Shown here in pieces: positions 48,401 to 61,060 of a DNA stretch of 64,000 bases. The translations under genes and the position numbers were made by a program. The DNA is from Brevipalpus yothersi (Eukaryota; Arthropoda; Arachnida; Trombidiformes; Tenuipalpidae), in contig QZCP01000623.1 in assembly GCA_003956705.1 (NCBI GenBank), positions 151,847 through 215,846 of the forward strand. The letters run 5' to 3'. The notes beneath the pieces are model-generated. The model had not been told where the DNA came from. It saw nothing but the letters and a program-made list of their open reading frames with translations, and did no database searches. Position 1 is the stretch's first letter, and every line of letters starts with the position of its first letter.

Positions 48401-50955
48401 TTTATCATCCTCAAGGTTAATTCCATCTTGTTCAGGGAATAGAATATATACTTATGTCAATACATATGTATTCCATAGGAATATAGTGCTAGTATCATTC
48501 TGAATTTACAAGAGTTGGAAGACGGTGGCTGAGAGGAATACTTACCCCCCTAACAGCCTGAATCGATTTGAAGGTGAATGATGGTGTGAAATGATCGGTT
48601 ATGTGATTTGAACATGTCGAGTGTGGAGGGAAAGAGAATAAATGGAAAGAACATTGGAACAACGATTACACAAAAGCACGTCACATGTGCAAGGAGCGAG
48701 CAGCCATTGTACGTTGTGCACAGACAATTTTCGGGAAGAATGTAATGACAAAAAATACATATACGAATAATTTCAATGAAATACACATGGGTAAGCAATG
48801 GTCACATGAATAGTCCTAAATTTTTATCAATGATATCAGCTGAATATTCTCTATTGTTATTACTGGATGGCCCACCCAAAAATACGAGAATATGAAACTG
48901 TTAAAGCGAAATTTTCATGAAAAAATTTGCTCTACCTGCTGGTATGATATTGTTGCGAAATTTTCGATTTTGGTTCAAAAGATCTTCTAAAGCATAAAAT
49001 GAATGGCAAATACCTCAACTTCGCTGATCCGAGAATTGTGAAGAGGGTAAATAAAAGAAATGCTTACAATGTATGAAACGATCAGAAACATGTATCTTGG
49101 TTCTGGTAACATTTTGAAATATCATTGACCTCTGTTCTAAATTACTTGTTTTAGTCTCAAGAAACCTCTTATATGGTTGAGCTAGATTTTCGAGTATTAT
49201 GAGTGGACGATTTCAGCTTAGGGCACATTGTGGCATCATTTCCGAGATAAAATATCATTCTCTTCATTTCTTACCTCAGCATAATATTCATTATTTTCTC
49301 TTATCAGATTGACACACATTTCGGCAAGATGTATCAGCTCTTTTAATTTGGCTGTTGGAAGTAGATTCATATCATTGACCACATCTAGGAAAAAGAAAAG
49401 CAATAATGAATTACACATTGAATGGACTCGCAGCTAAGTTTAGTCAAAAATAATATGGATTCAATTCCCAAACGATTTCATCGTAAGGAGTATCATCTTT
49501 TCTATTGATTGGTCAATTCCAGTAAAGACGCTACAGCAAAGAACTATGCTCTCATCTCAGGTAGAGCTAAGGTATTCAAGAGATGGACGAGCTCTTAATT
49601 ATCTTTTCTATATTTGAGGTTGTTAGTTTGAGTATCATTAGATTGGTCCAGATCAATCACGACTCATGAAATACTTGAGTGATGCTTCCAGAGTCAAGAC
49701 TCACTCATGAGAAAATCAGACAAAGGTGTAAACAATACTCATGGTTTGTTTAACATGCTAGGTGAAATGTGACAGAGTCATCTGTTCAATCAGAAAACAA
49801 TGGAATGATATGCTAATGAGGATATTCTTCGCTGCTATGCAAGATATCATAACAATCATCTAAGTTTATCGAAGAATAAGATGATTTTTGAAGCTTCAAT
49901 GGGAACAGAAGGTGATATTTAATGACTTTGGTTCTCCTTCTGAAGCTTTGATGAGAGTTTTCTATGATACGCATACGTGAAACACACAAAAAGCATAGAT
50001 GAATATTTTCAATTTTCTGAGCTTTCGGAAGTTTTCCTATATCAACTTATATTTCACTTGAGGTTAGATATTTAATGGAAAATTTCATAGAAAGTATAGG
50101 AATTGGGTAGAAATTCATGAATATAAAAAAGAATAAATGAAAGAAAAATCATATAGTTGTGAAAAGGTTGGAACCATGGATCTTCACATTCATACACCTA
50201 TGAGCCAACCCTTAGATGAAGTAAAATACACCGAGAGCATATATTCGAGTACATGCTCATCGAACTTTTCTCAACTATCTCAAATGGTGTATGAATAAAT
50301 TTATGAGTAAACAAGTTGAAGAAATGGAATTCAACACTAAGAATGAATTTTCATACAACTAGATGATGGTAAGCAAAGCGACGAAATTTCTTTTCCGCTT
50401 TTCCTTTTGAATTGCTCATCTTGCCCCCAAGTGTTCACTCACTTCGAATCAATGGACTACTGCTAACAAGAATACTACGCTGGGATGATTTGATTCATGG
50501 ATAGTAGTCTCTTGTGAGCGGAAATTGAAAATAAAATCAACCAAATCAATTGAAATTCGACTTTCAATGTTTCACTTCCTCATTGTTCTATCAACAGTGC
50601 AACGTATTCTCAACGCAAATGAAAACTTTGGTGACAAATCTGAGCCTATCGATCTATCGTTTCTCGATGAAAAGCTTTTTGATCTGACAGAATTGTTTTA
50701 GCGAGGAAAAAGTTACTTTACTATCGGCTTTCATGGCTTCTCCATCTTTTGTTAGAATCAAAAAGATCAAGCCTGACGAATGCAAGCCAATGAAATCCTC
50801 TTCAACTAGATCAATCAGAGCAAAAAGCGTTTCACCAAGTGTCACAAAATGGTACGATAATAAGGTATAGAGAGTACAGAATGGAATAGTCTTCAGATTG
50901 TGAGGATAACGTAGCTATAGTGCAAGCGAATGATCAGCCAAAAGAGAAAGCAAAA

Positions 50956-51021
<66 letters not shown>

Positions 51022-54000
51022 ATAAAAAAATCCAATGAATGGAAAAATAGTGAGAAAATAGGGTTTCTGTAGTGAAGAAGATAAATTCTCTCTCTAATAA
51101 TAGCTGCAAGTTGATGTTAAAAATTTTGACTTGAGCAAACCAAAGTCATTTCTTTCAGTGTGATCATTTGCTGATGGAACAACGGGCTTATGTAGATCAC
51201 GAGGCATAATATGATTCGAAATGACTGAATCGAAGTAAATTATGTAACTCAAATGCATTTATCGACATACATTTTCTACCACTAAGCAACTTCACCACCA
51301 TCATGAACTATGAATTCTTCGATCATGGCTTCTATTCAAGTCAAATATTTGTCAAGCTCAACTTTTTATTCATACTTTTCTGATTCTTTCAGCTGACTTT
51401 GCGTGAACAAAGACAAACTTAGGGAAAACTCATCGGGAATCACGAATATCCTAGAAGCTGAATACCTTCTTACAATATTTATGATGATGATTATGGCGGA
51501 GATAAATTTTTGCTTCATTTTCTTTGGGAATTGAATCCAAACTCCTCAGGATAAATATCACGATTGACGAGAATGTCATGAAAAGTCATGGAAAGAGGGA
51601 GAGAGACAAAAATATCACAACTCACCTTCGATTCTAGCTTGTTCTGATATTCTTGTATAATTTATCAGTGCTGCAGTTTCCAGACACTTCTTAATCACAG
51701 ATCGAACTTCATCTGGTGGTGCTGGAGTTCGAGTATCTTTCATCAGAACTCGTTCTAATAGCGACAAAGTAGCTTTAAGGGCTCCTTCAGGTCTTCCAAA
51801 AGGATAAGAATATCTGAAGTGAAGGAGAAAAAGAACATGTAGATTTTCATGGTTGAGCTATTTTTTCTCTCTCTCTTTTCCTATGTTATGCTTGAAATGA
51901 CAGAAAAAATATCAACCAAAAAAGCAGGAGGATCAAATTTCTAGCGCTGCTTTGACATAATGTCACTCACTAGAGCAGATAAACACTTATGTCAAAATGT
52001 TGAGAAAAAAAATTTTAACCTCCATATATTCGAGTATTGAACACTTCAGAACACATGATTGAGGTAGAATAGTATGAAAAAGAGAGAGAGGAGGATCAAA
52101 AATATTCAAGTAAACATGCTAATATTTATTTACCTAAAATTCGTTATTTGATGCTCCATAAGAGATGCCAATCTTTCTTTTACAATATGATACAAATCTT
52201 TCTCTTCGTTGGTTATGGTTCCAATTCCATCAGGCCTTGTTTGTGTTTATGGAATAAAAGAATGGAAAATGGAAGTAAGACTCCATGATAACCTCCAAGT
52301 TTTCCTTTTCATGACAGCTAAATGGTTTGTATTAATATGAAAGTGTATGTCTGCGTGTAAGAGTTATATTCGCACATGAGTGATCCTCTCATGAATTAAC
52401 CTTAGTCTTTTTTTCTTTTTGGGATGTAAATATTTTGCTTCAAGCAAATGATGTAAAGAAAAAGCCTCTCAAAACATCAAGCTCCTTGATTTCATAGTTG
52501 GAATGATCTTTACCCTCCACTCTCACTTTCAAGAACTAAAAAACTAAAAAATTCCCTCAGTATTGACGTTAGTACATGTACATGTATGCCTGATTCACGT
52601 TCGAAGGAGAAAGAAAGAAAACGCTGCAGATGTTGGAAAAATTAAGATTTCAAAATAGACTATTCAAATCTAGTAAACTGTAGGGTACCACGTGAATATT
52701 AGGAAGAGACATGTTGTAAAAAGAGAAAATTTTCATTTCCTAAGTGCATCCACCAATGTATGATGGAATTGTGAGTACATGTTCGGATGATACTCGATCA
52801 ACTCATCAATATTTGAGTGATCTCGTGTTTACCTAGTCTTGTGTGTATGAGTAGTGGTAGAGGTAGCGTCTAGAATGAAATCTTTTCTTCTTCACTTTCT
52901 GACCTAGATAGAAGAGCTCAGACACACACATACATAAAATTGCTACTACACTGTACTATCGATTCAAAGATTCATTTACTGAGTAATGCTAAAAATGCCA
53001 TACCATGATGATAAGAAAAGATATAAGGACAGACAAGAATATTGTCCTCAAATAATATGCAATATGTGTCCATAGACTTGATCGTCTGAATTGTATGCAC
53101 CATATATTCACAATGATTCATCGCTCATATATCATTTCCTTGATAGTCTTCATATTGAATATGTATTGGGCTCAAAATCTGTCCATCTCAAGCACTTCGA
53201 ATGGGATCTCTTCACACCCTTCTTATTCACGCCTCCCACTCGCAAACGAAACCCTTCTCGATCAGTGACGAAAAAATAAAACACACCAGAGAAGAAAAGA
53301 GAAGAAGAGAAGATAAAAGTGGGCTCGGGAAATTTTGGTGATATTTTCTCATGAAAAGATTGTAAGAAGAATGGTTCAAGATGACAAATGATGCTTGCCT
53401 ACCTGATATCAAAGGCGACTTGTCCAATCGGTGGAGCAGAAGTGCTGAAAATGAAGAAGAGAGGAAGAGAGAAAGGAAGTGAAAAAAAGGGAATATGAAT
53501 CATGAAAAGGTCTGTTAGATAAGTAAAGACTTGAGTAAGATGAGAAAAGAGAGAGAGAGAGAGAAGTAGAAAAGGAATAAAAGTTGAAGCTATATATGTT
53601 CCGGCTACATGGAACTCCCTTAGAGATAAACTAATTAACTATTTGATCGATAATCAAGAAAATTTTTTTTCCTCAAAAAATCAGAATAAAATGTTATAAA
53701 TCAAGACTAATGCCACAGATTCATTGAATATTCATCGGAAATTCAAACATTCTACATTCTATATAGAGAAATATATTTCCTAAAGAGAGATTAATGCTTC
53801 AAGAGGCAACCATTGTGGATTATTATTATAACTAACTCATACATACCTATTGCCATGAACATGCGATGAACAAAATGCAAAGCTATAATGTATGAGCGTG
53901 GGATCTATAGCCATTCCCTTCTCACCAAAATCGAGAAGATCCATTAAATAGCAAAGATGACGGAAGCAGCTTCGAACTCCATATCTAGCGCAATATTCAT

Positions 54001-56967
54001 CCAACACAAATATCTGACCAGGACTGAACCAACCCTATTCAGATGAGATAGAAACCATGAGAGTTCGAGGAGTAGAGCCCAAATTTATACAGTATATCAA
54101 CTGTGGAAACCTATGATGATGATATCATATGGTAATGTTCATAGCTCATAAGGAATATCTGAGTATATACATTCCACAATCCGAAGGTCAAGTAGATTGT
54201 TCTTCTCAGAATCATCTCTTAAGGTGTAAATATTCCTATTGTTATACACCCCCTTTATCCTCTTTTCTAATCAAAACTTCCCTTTATGACAAGTTTTCTC
54301 CATTCCAAGATATTGGACCAATAAATTTTTCTCTATTCATGAAAGTGAGCCACAAGATATTTTAAGAAGTTTTGAATACGAAGAGATGATGCTACCGTGA
54401 CTTTTTAAACTTAACAACCATCTATAGAGCCTCTTAGATCCTTCCTTTGTCAAGAGAATAGATCTATCTCAATCCATCGTCAATGTTTTGAAAAGATACT
54501 GAGTTGCAGAGCAGTTGAGCAATATGAACTTTTATGAAGCCAACAGAGGTAAAATCAACTTACCAACGAACAGTAAGGATCATTCAATCGATATTTCAAA
54601 GTTTCACTCTGTAACAACTTGAACAGTTCATGATGAGAAAATTTACATGGGTCTGCTGATATAAATTCGTCCATCCCATGTTTCCGTGCTCTATCAGCAT
54701 CTATGAGAAAGAGAGAAAGAAAAGAATCGTAAATTTGAATAAAGGAAACAGCAGTCTTCATATGCATAGACAAGCGATTGTTTGCAATTCAGTAACCTTC
54801 AAATAAGTCAGAGGAAGCCTTTTCCGAACAATGTTCGAACGTTGAGAATGACGCTTAAACTTTAACTCTTGCAGGGGGTCTACAATGAACTCTAAATCTA
54901 GTCAAAATGAATTAATATAAATATATACACACATTTATACATTATTCACCCTGTTGATGAGGTTTTGTTCATGCATTTTGATTTTACAATCATCAAAGCT
55001 AGCCAAGCGAATGATATGAATAAGAGGCGACCAATATTTAACAGGCAATAAAGAGTCAGTAGAAAATTGTTATCAAGTATAAAAATTGACTATCAAAGAA
55101 ATTTATGCAAAGTTTCTGGAGCCTCTGACAGATAATTTCTCAGCAAGTAGAATAACATTGCACTGAACAGGAGTTTTCTCCTCATAAATTCACAAACTTG
55201 AGGCTTCAATGCTCTAGATCCTTGAATCTCCTTGGGATTTTGTTTCACATGCATACTCATGATCTTCGAGTATGAATATGGGAAGCTCTCTCTACTCATA
55301 TAAGTTCCACAACTCATGACATGACTGAGCATCTTAAAAGAGAGTTATTTCGAAGGAATTTAGTAAAATTTTGATGATTAATTTTGTTCGATGGAATACA
55401 CTCATGATGGAAAATAAATTCTCGGTCCCATAAGCTGTAAAAGGGTAAAACAATTCTTTGATGCCTGCTCCAGCTCTCTTTACTAATTTGATGGACAAAG
55501 CAGAGTCAACTCTAATCTTAACAGATTTTCATCGTATTCTTTAATATAACAGTTTTAATTGATAAAAATCGTGTTAATTTCCCATCATTGCAAAGACTTA
55601 TAATCATTTTTCAAGTCAAAGGAAATCCTCCTTCCTTTTCCTTTTGTATGTCTGTGCTACAACTAACTTTGAGTGTGTCATTTCATCAGGAAAATCCTAT
55701 CACGAAAATAGGCCTCTGACTTGTTAATAACTCATTTCATCGTCAAAAATGAGAGTAAAGAGAAAATTCATCAAAGAATGCAGATTAGTGAGCACATAGT
55801 CATGCTCTATTCGGCCTTTAGTAAGAAGATTACTTCTTATATTGCTAGAAAACTCGTAAACTGAGACTCTCAAAGATATGCAAGTTTCACTCACCTCCTT
55901 GAATCCTTGAAATGGTCGAATTCTTGGTCGTCTGGACCAATGGTGTTGGCTTGTGCGCTTGGCCAGTTGCTCTATACAAAGCCATAACCCACAAATGGCA
56001 CTCATTTTCATCTTCACATGCGAAAATTACAGAATCTCCTTCCTTAACAGCATTGAAAAAATATTTTCCACCCTCAAGTTCTGGAATAGGTTCAACATAA
56101 TCAACAGTGAAACCATCAAGCTGTAGAAGCTCGGTTGGCTCCGATTTTTTTTCTCTATAAGAGCACATTGCGAATGTGTATTGAGATACTTGAACAAGAA
56201 CAAAATATCGTTTCTTCCATTTCTTCCAAACCCCTTTACCTTGACCGTACAGGAAACCACAATGTTTCAAATTCTGTGGCTTGTCCATACGAATAATGAT
56301 CTTGATTTTAAGGTCTTGATCTGCAGCATTCTTGGAAACAGTCATTTTATACCACTCAGGAGCTTTGGTACTCAATGGTGTAGGCTTAATGATAACTTTT
56401 CCTAGTTCCAAATCATCTAGACTAAGTATACCCGGTTTTTCTGCGTAGAGTTTCACTTTTACCACCGGAAGAGGATGAGAAGTTGTAAAATCACCTTGAG
56501 TATCCCATCTGGAATACAGAAGGAGAAAAATTGAAGTAAATTCAAAAGACAGCCATTTGAGAGGGAGGAAGGAGAAAGAAAGAATGAAAAAAGTGAAAGA
56601 AAGGAAAGCAAAATGGTCTCAACAAAGGGTGAAAAAAGAAAAAGTTATGAGTAAAATGATAATATAAAGTCTTTTCAAGTTGCTATCTTTGGAAACCCAC
56701 GAAAAGTGTAAATTGATTCAGTTCATAACTTACAGAGGCTTTTGAGCTTGGGCATGGTCGGTTTGCAATTTTTCACTGCCTTCCACTTCCATGGTACAGT
56801 ATACTACGCGGGTCGGAGTTAGAGATTTAAGGCCTCGAACTTCCATCACAACCACTTCTATGGTGAACTGTAAGACCACATCATTTTTGGACAGGTTAGT
56901 TTCCGTGTCTTCCAGTCCATCACGAGCCAGAGATGCTTGACTTCTGTAAGAACATAAAAATAGAGAA

Positions 56968-57036
<69 letters not shown>

Positions 57037-57342
57037 TGTATTCAATAAGAATAAGCGATGAGAATTGGGGAATCCAATCATAAGAATGAAAAAGTTGTCT
57101 AACGTAAGCGTCTGAGGGTTATCGATGTAAGTAACACACGAGGCAGTTTTATGGAAAGATATCACATCATTCTACAAAGCATATGAATACCCATAGGATT
57201 TGAGTTGGAAGAAGAAAACTAACAGAATTTCTAAACATAGAACAGATATGAGAGATTGTTTGAGAAAATGTTCTTCTTATCTTCTCCCGAAATGAGAAAG
57301 TTCACGAACAAAAGTTTACTGATCAACAGAGAGGATCTTTCT

Positions 57343-57377
<35 letters not shown>

Positions 57378-58629
57378 AAGTCTGTGGGATGAATTTTCAC
57401 TTAGCTCTTCTATGCACAAAGAACATGATAATATCATATGATAACAAGAATTTGGATAGAAAAAAATGGAAGTAGGTTGAATAGTAGAAGAGAAAAAAAT
57501 AGAAAAATCAATGATTTACATGCGTTTAAAAGCAAAAATCAACAGTCGATAAAGAAGAGTCCAAAAAGGTGATCGAAGATGGTCGAGAATGGTTCTGTAA
57601 TCGAAAAAAAGAGGCTTCTTTTTCTTCGGCTGTGAGCTGAAAACAAACAAAAAAGGAAAGAAAGAAAAAAATAAAACTCAAAATATCAATAAGATCAACA
57701 TAAAGCAAAGATATTCTGGTATATTCGCATACAAGTGATCATTTGATGACATAAAATTGATATTAACCATTCGGTTTGTTTGATGAATGTCGGCCCTATT
57801 TTTCCATTTCTACTCTCAATCATCTTACAATCAATAGAATTGGCTAGGTCAGATGGGTGGTCAGAGGTCAAGGATGAGAAAGCCCGATATCATCTGAGTT
57901 ACGTGATGTACGTGTCTCACGTGTACAGTTCATCAAAGATTTTGACCTTCCTTATCCATATTCGTAGGCAGTAGCTTTATCACCATGATTGACCACAGGC
58001 ATATACACAAACACACAAACGGATCAGAAATAAACTGTATTGAACACTCGAAAGATCATTGTAAGGCCGAGGATCACAACCAATCAATCACATTCGCTAC
58101 GAAAAAAGCCCGCTAAGCTACCAACTAATAAGCATTAAGAGTCATTACGATCGATATAATCTCAGCTCAATCATCATGCTCAGTGTAAAGGCGAGAGAGA
58201 AATGGTAATGTCATAAATGATGATAAATATATGGCTAGTTGTATAGTGAAAGAGTTACTGAATAAATGTTCCAGTGATGATGTAGGAAGATAATTTGGGC
58301 TGACCCTATGTATGTTCAATAAATACGGTAGCAAACAATGACGATCTTGGTTAAAAATAATCATTGCTAAAGTTTTATGCACACTTAGCCTAGTGGTAAA
58401 TGAGTAGCGTTGAGCTTGGCTAGCCACAAGTAAATTGACAAAGTTTAGAAAATCTCAAAATAAACATAATTTTCAAGCTCTTTTATTCGTTTCAATTCAT
58501 TTATTGATATTTTCTCCCTCAGATTCTCTCTTCTCACTTAGATTGCTCAATTGACAGAGAACTTTTAGATACATCTTTGACTATCAACCAGATTGCTCAA
58601 CTATGACCATGATGGCGATGTTCTCGTAA

Positions 58630-58692
<63 letters not shown>

Positions 58693-59390
58693 TCATGATC
58701 ATACAATATGAGCGATAGGGAAAAAGCTCGAAAATACCTGCATACCACATCATGAGCTTTGATGCTCTATATACACCTTACATTGTATATTCATGTTCAG
58801 ATTGTGATTACTGTATCTAAAAATAGGTTGACAGAGTGGTTGTTATAAGCCATTATTCTTTTTTCCCCTTTCTTCTTCTCGTTCCGAAGCATTCAGATAG
58901 AATTCAGATATATATGTACACACACATGTGAGGATGCATTGCCCATGGCAGCAAGTGGACATGTTGAAAGAAAAATTGCTCAGCATGCCTTGAAGCAAAT
59001 GCCAAATAGTATGATGATAGATGAAAAGTATTCGCCTTACCTGTGGTTATATCTCTTCAATTTTTGTATCCCATACTTTCCATCAGCACCTCCTTTGGAG
59101 ACCGGAAGACTCTCCAAGTTACCCATGAGTTGACTGATGGAAGATCTCATCTCTTCAACATACAGAAGATCCATCTCTTTAAGGACGAACTTGGGCATCA
59201 TTTTTTTGTTCTATGAGAGTGAAAAGGGGTGGAAAACGAAAATGAGGAGTTAATCGACTGAATAAACCAGGACATAAATCGAATCAGGCCAAGCTAGATG
59301 AAAGATGTCAATTATCTCATGCTTTGCTCTCTCACTCTCATCGATGATGATAGTAATTTCCATTCTATTGAATGAACAAGAAGAGAGAAA

Positions 59391-59443
<53 letters not shown>

Positions 59444-61028
59444 ACATGGGAACTAGTCAAAGTAGGCTCAATCATTCGTCTTTTTAGATGAACATCATTG
59501 GAGGCGCGGCTGTCTTGTACAGCTTGAGTTACAGAAATTCATCAATTAACGCGCTTCTCAACTAGAATACTTTCATGTTTTTCGCCTCCAACTCGCTTCA
59601 TTTCAGCTGTTTTGGAAACGATTTTTTCCAACTCATTAGCGATACATAAAAAACCTCTAGATCATGCTTGATATCCTACAATGAAGATATGATCAATATG
59701 AAAGATTGAAAAATCCTCACTTGATAACAATGTTTTCAACTGACAAATCATTAAGGAGTAGCTTACAATCCAGTTATTACACAATATACACAGTAGAAAA
59801 GAGAAGTTTTCTCTCTCTCTCTCTCTCTCTCTCTCTTCCTCTCCATCTTGATCCTAATGGAAAAGGGTATATATTTCAACTTCACTAGTTGATGAATGAA
59901 ATAAAGTGGTGAGTGAATATGAAAGCATTCTTGACATATGAAGATCGAAATGGATAGTGAAAGAAGAAAAATTCGATTACCCTCTCCATTTCGCTTATTC
60001 GTTGTATTCGGCCATCCAATTCTCGTCTAATGGCTGCTGCTTGCTCGTCAGCAGAATCCAACTGCAGGGAAAAAAGAGAAAATCTTCATGAGACACTGAT
60101 AGTAGCTTCAAGATTAATATGAACCAATCTCTTATGGGCACATGAAACTGATAAACCGGAATAGCTCTCTCTAGTATTAGTAAGGAATGTTATGAGAGCT
60201 TGTGTTAGAAAAAAATGGTAATCTCTCATCTGTCTCTAGAGGAGAGTTGTGAACCCGAGAAAACTCTGAGGAAATTCCAGGAGGAATCTAAGAGAACATT
60301 GAAGCTTCTGATAAACTACTGAATCCTAAGAATAAGCTCTCGTGGTGATAATGTTCATCTAGAACACTGAAAAAACGCAAGCAATTCCAATGGATTTGTC
60401 AGAAGATTCTGTTCTCTCCCTCTCTTCCTCTCTCCTTTCTGTATATAAGGCATGGTGTGGCTTGGAACAGAATAAGATGTCCATCGAAACTCATTTAATC
60501 TTGTTTACAGGGGAGTTTTGTCAAGCTCAATTGTTGTTCCATTATATAATGATGGGCAAGCTACAGTGTTATGTTTTGAAAAGTTCTCCAAATAGAAGCC
60601 AGTTTCTCGAGAGTTAGTCTGGGAAAGTGTGTAGCTCATTTTTGTTCATCGTCGAGTAGGTCATAGTAGCATTGGAAAAGAAGTGGGAAAGGAGAAAGAT
60701 GGAGAAAAAGAGAGAGGATTTTGCCATCCATTATGAATAAGCCGAATCATCCGTAACAGGCAAGGTGATAGAGAGAATAAACTGAAGCGCTTTGAACGCT
60801 TTAAGTGCACTCAATCGTTCATGATTTGCCTGGAAGTAGATTTCTTTCAATTCCTTGCCGCATGTGCTTTGATTAAGGTTCCAAAATTAGACTATTCAAA
60901 GAAACTTCTCCAAGCCCATAGGACGATTCAGCACTTAGACGCCAAAAGTAACTCAAGCATTCCTGGATGCAATAAATTTGAATCAGTCGCAACGATACTG
61001 CTTGATGAAAAATTACGAGAAGTTGTAG

Positions 61029-61060
<32 letters not shown>

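Noticed and set aside
50654..50845. Minus-strand ORF with protein-like text in CAPS intron 9
   Set aside because: No usable acceptor lies before the readable part, and it does not match the corresponding CAPS segment, which is fully supplied by flanking exons.
58384..58430. tRNA-like AGCCTAGTGGTAAA motif
   Set aside because: It resembles a tRNA D-arm, but there is no matching acceptor stem, anticodon arm or T-arm downstream.
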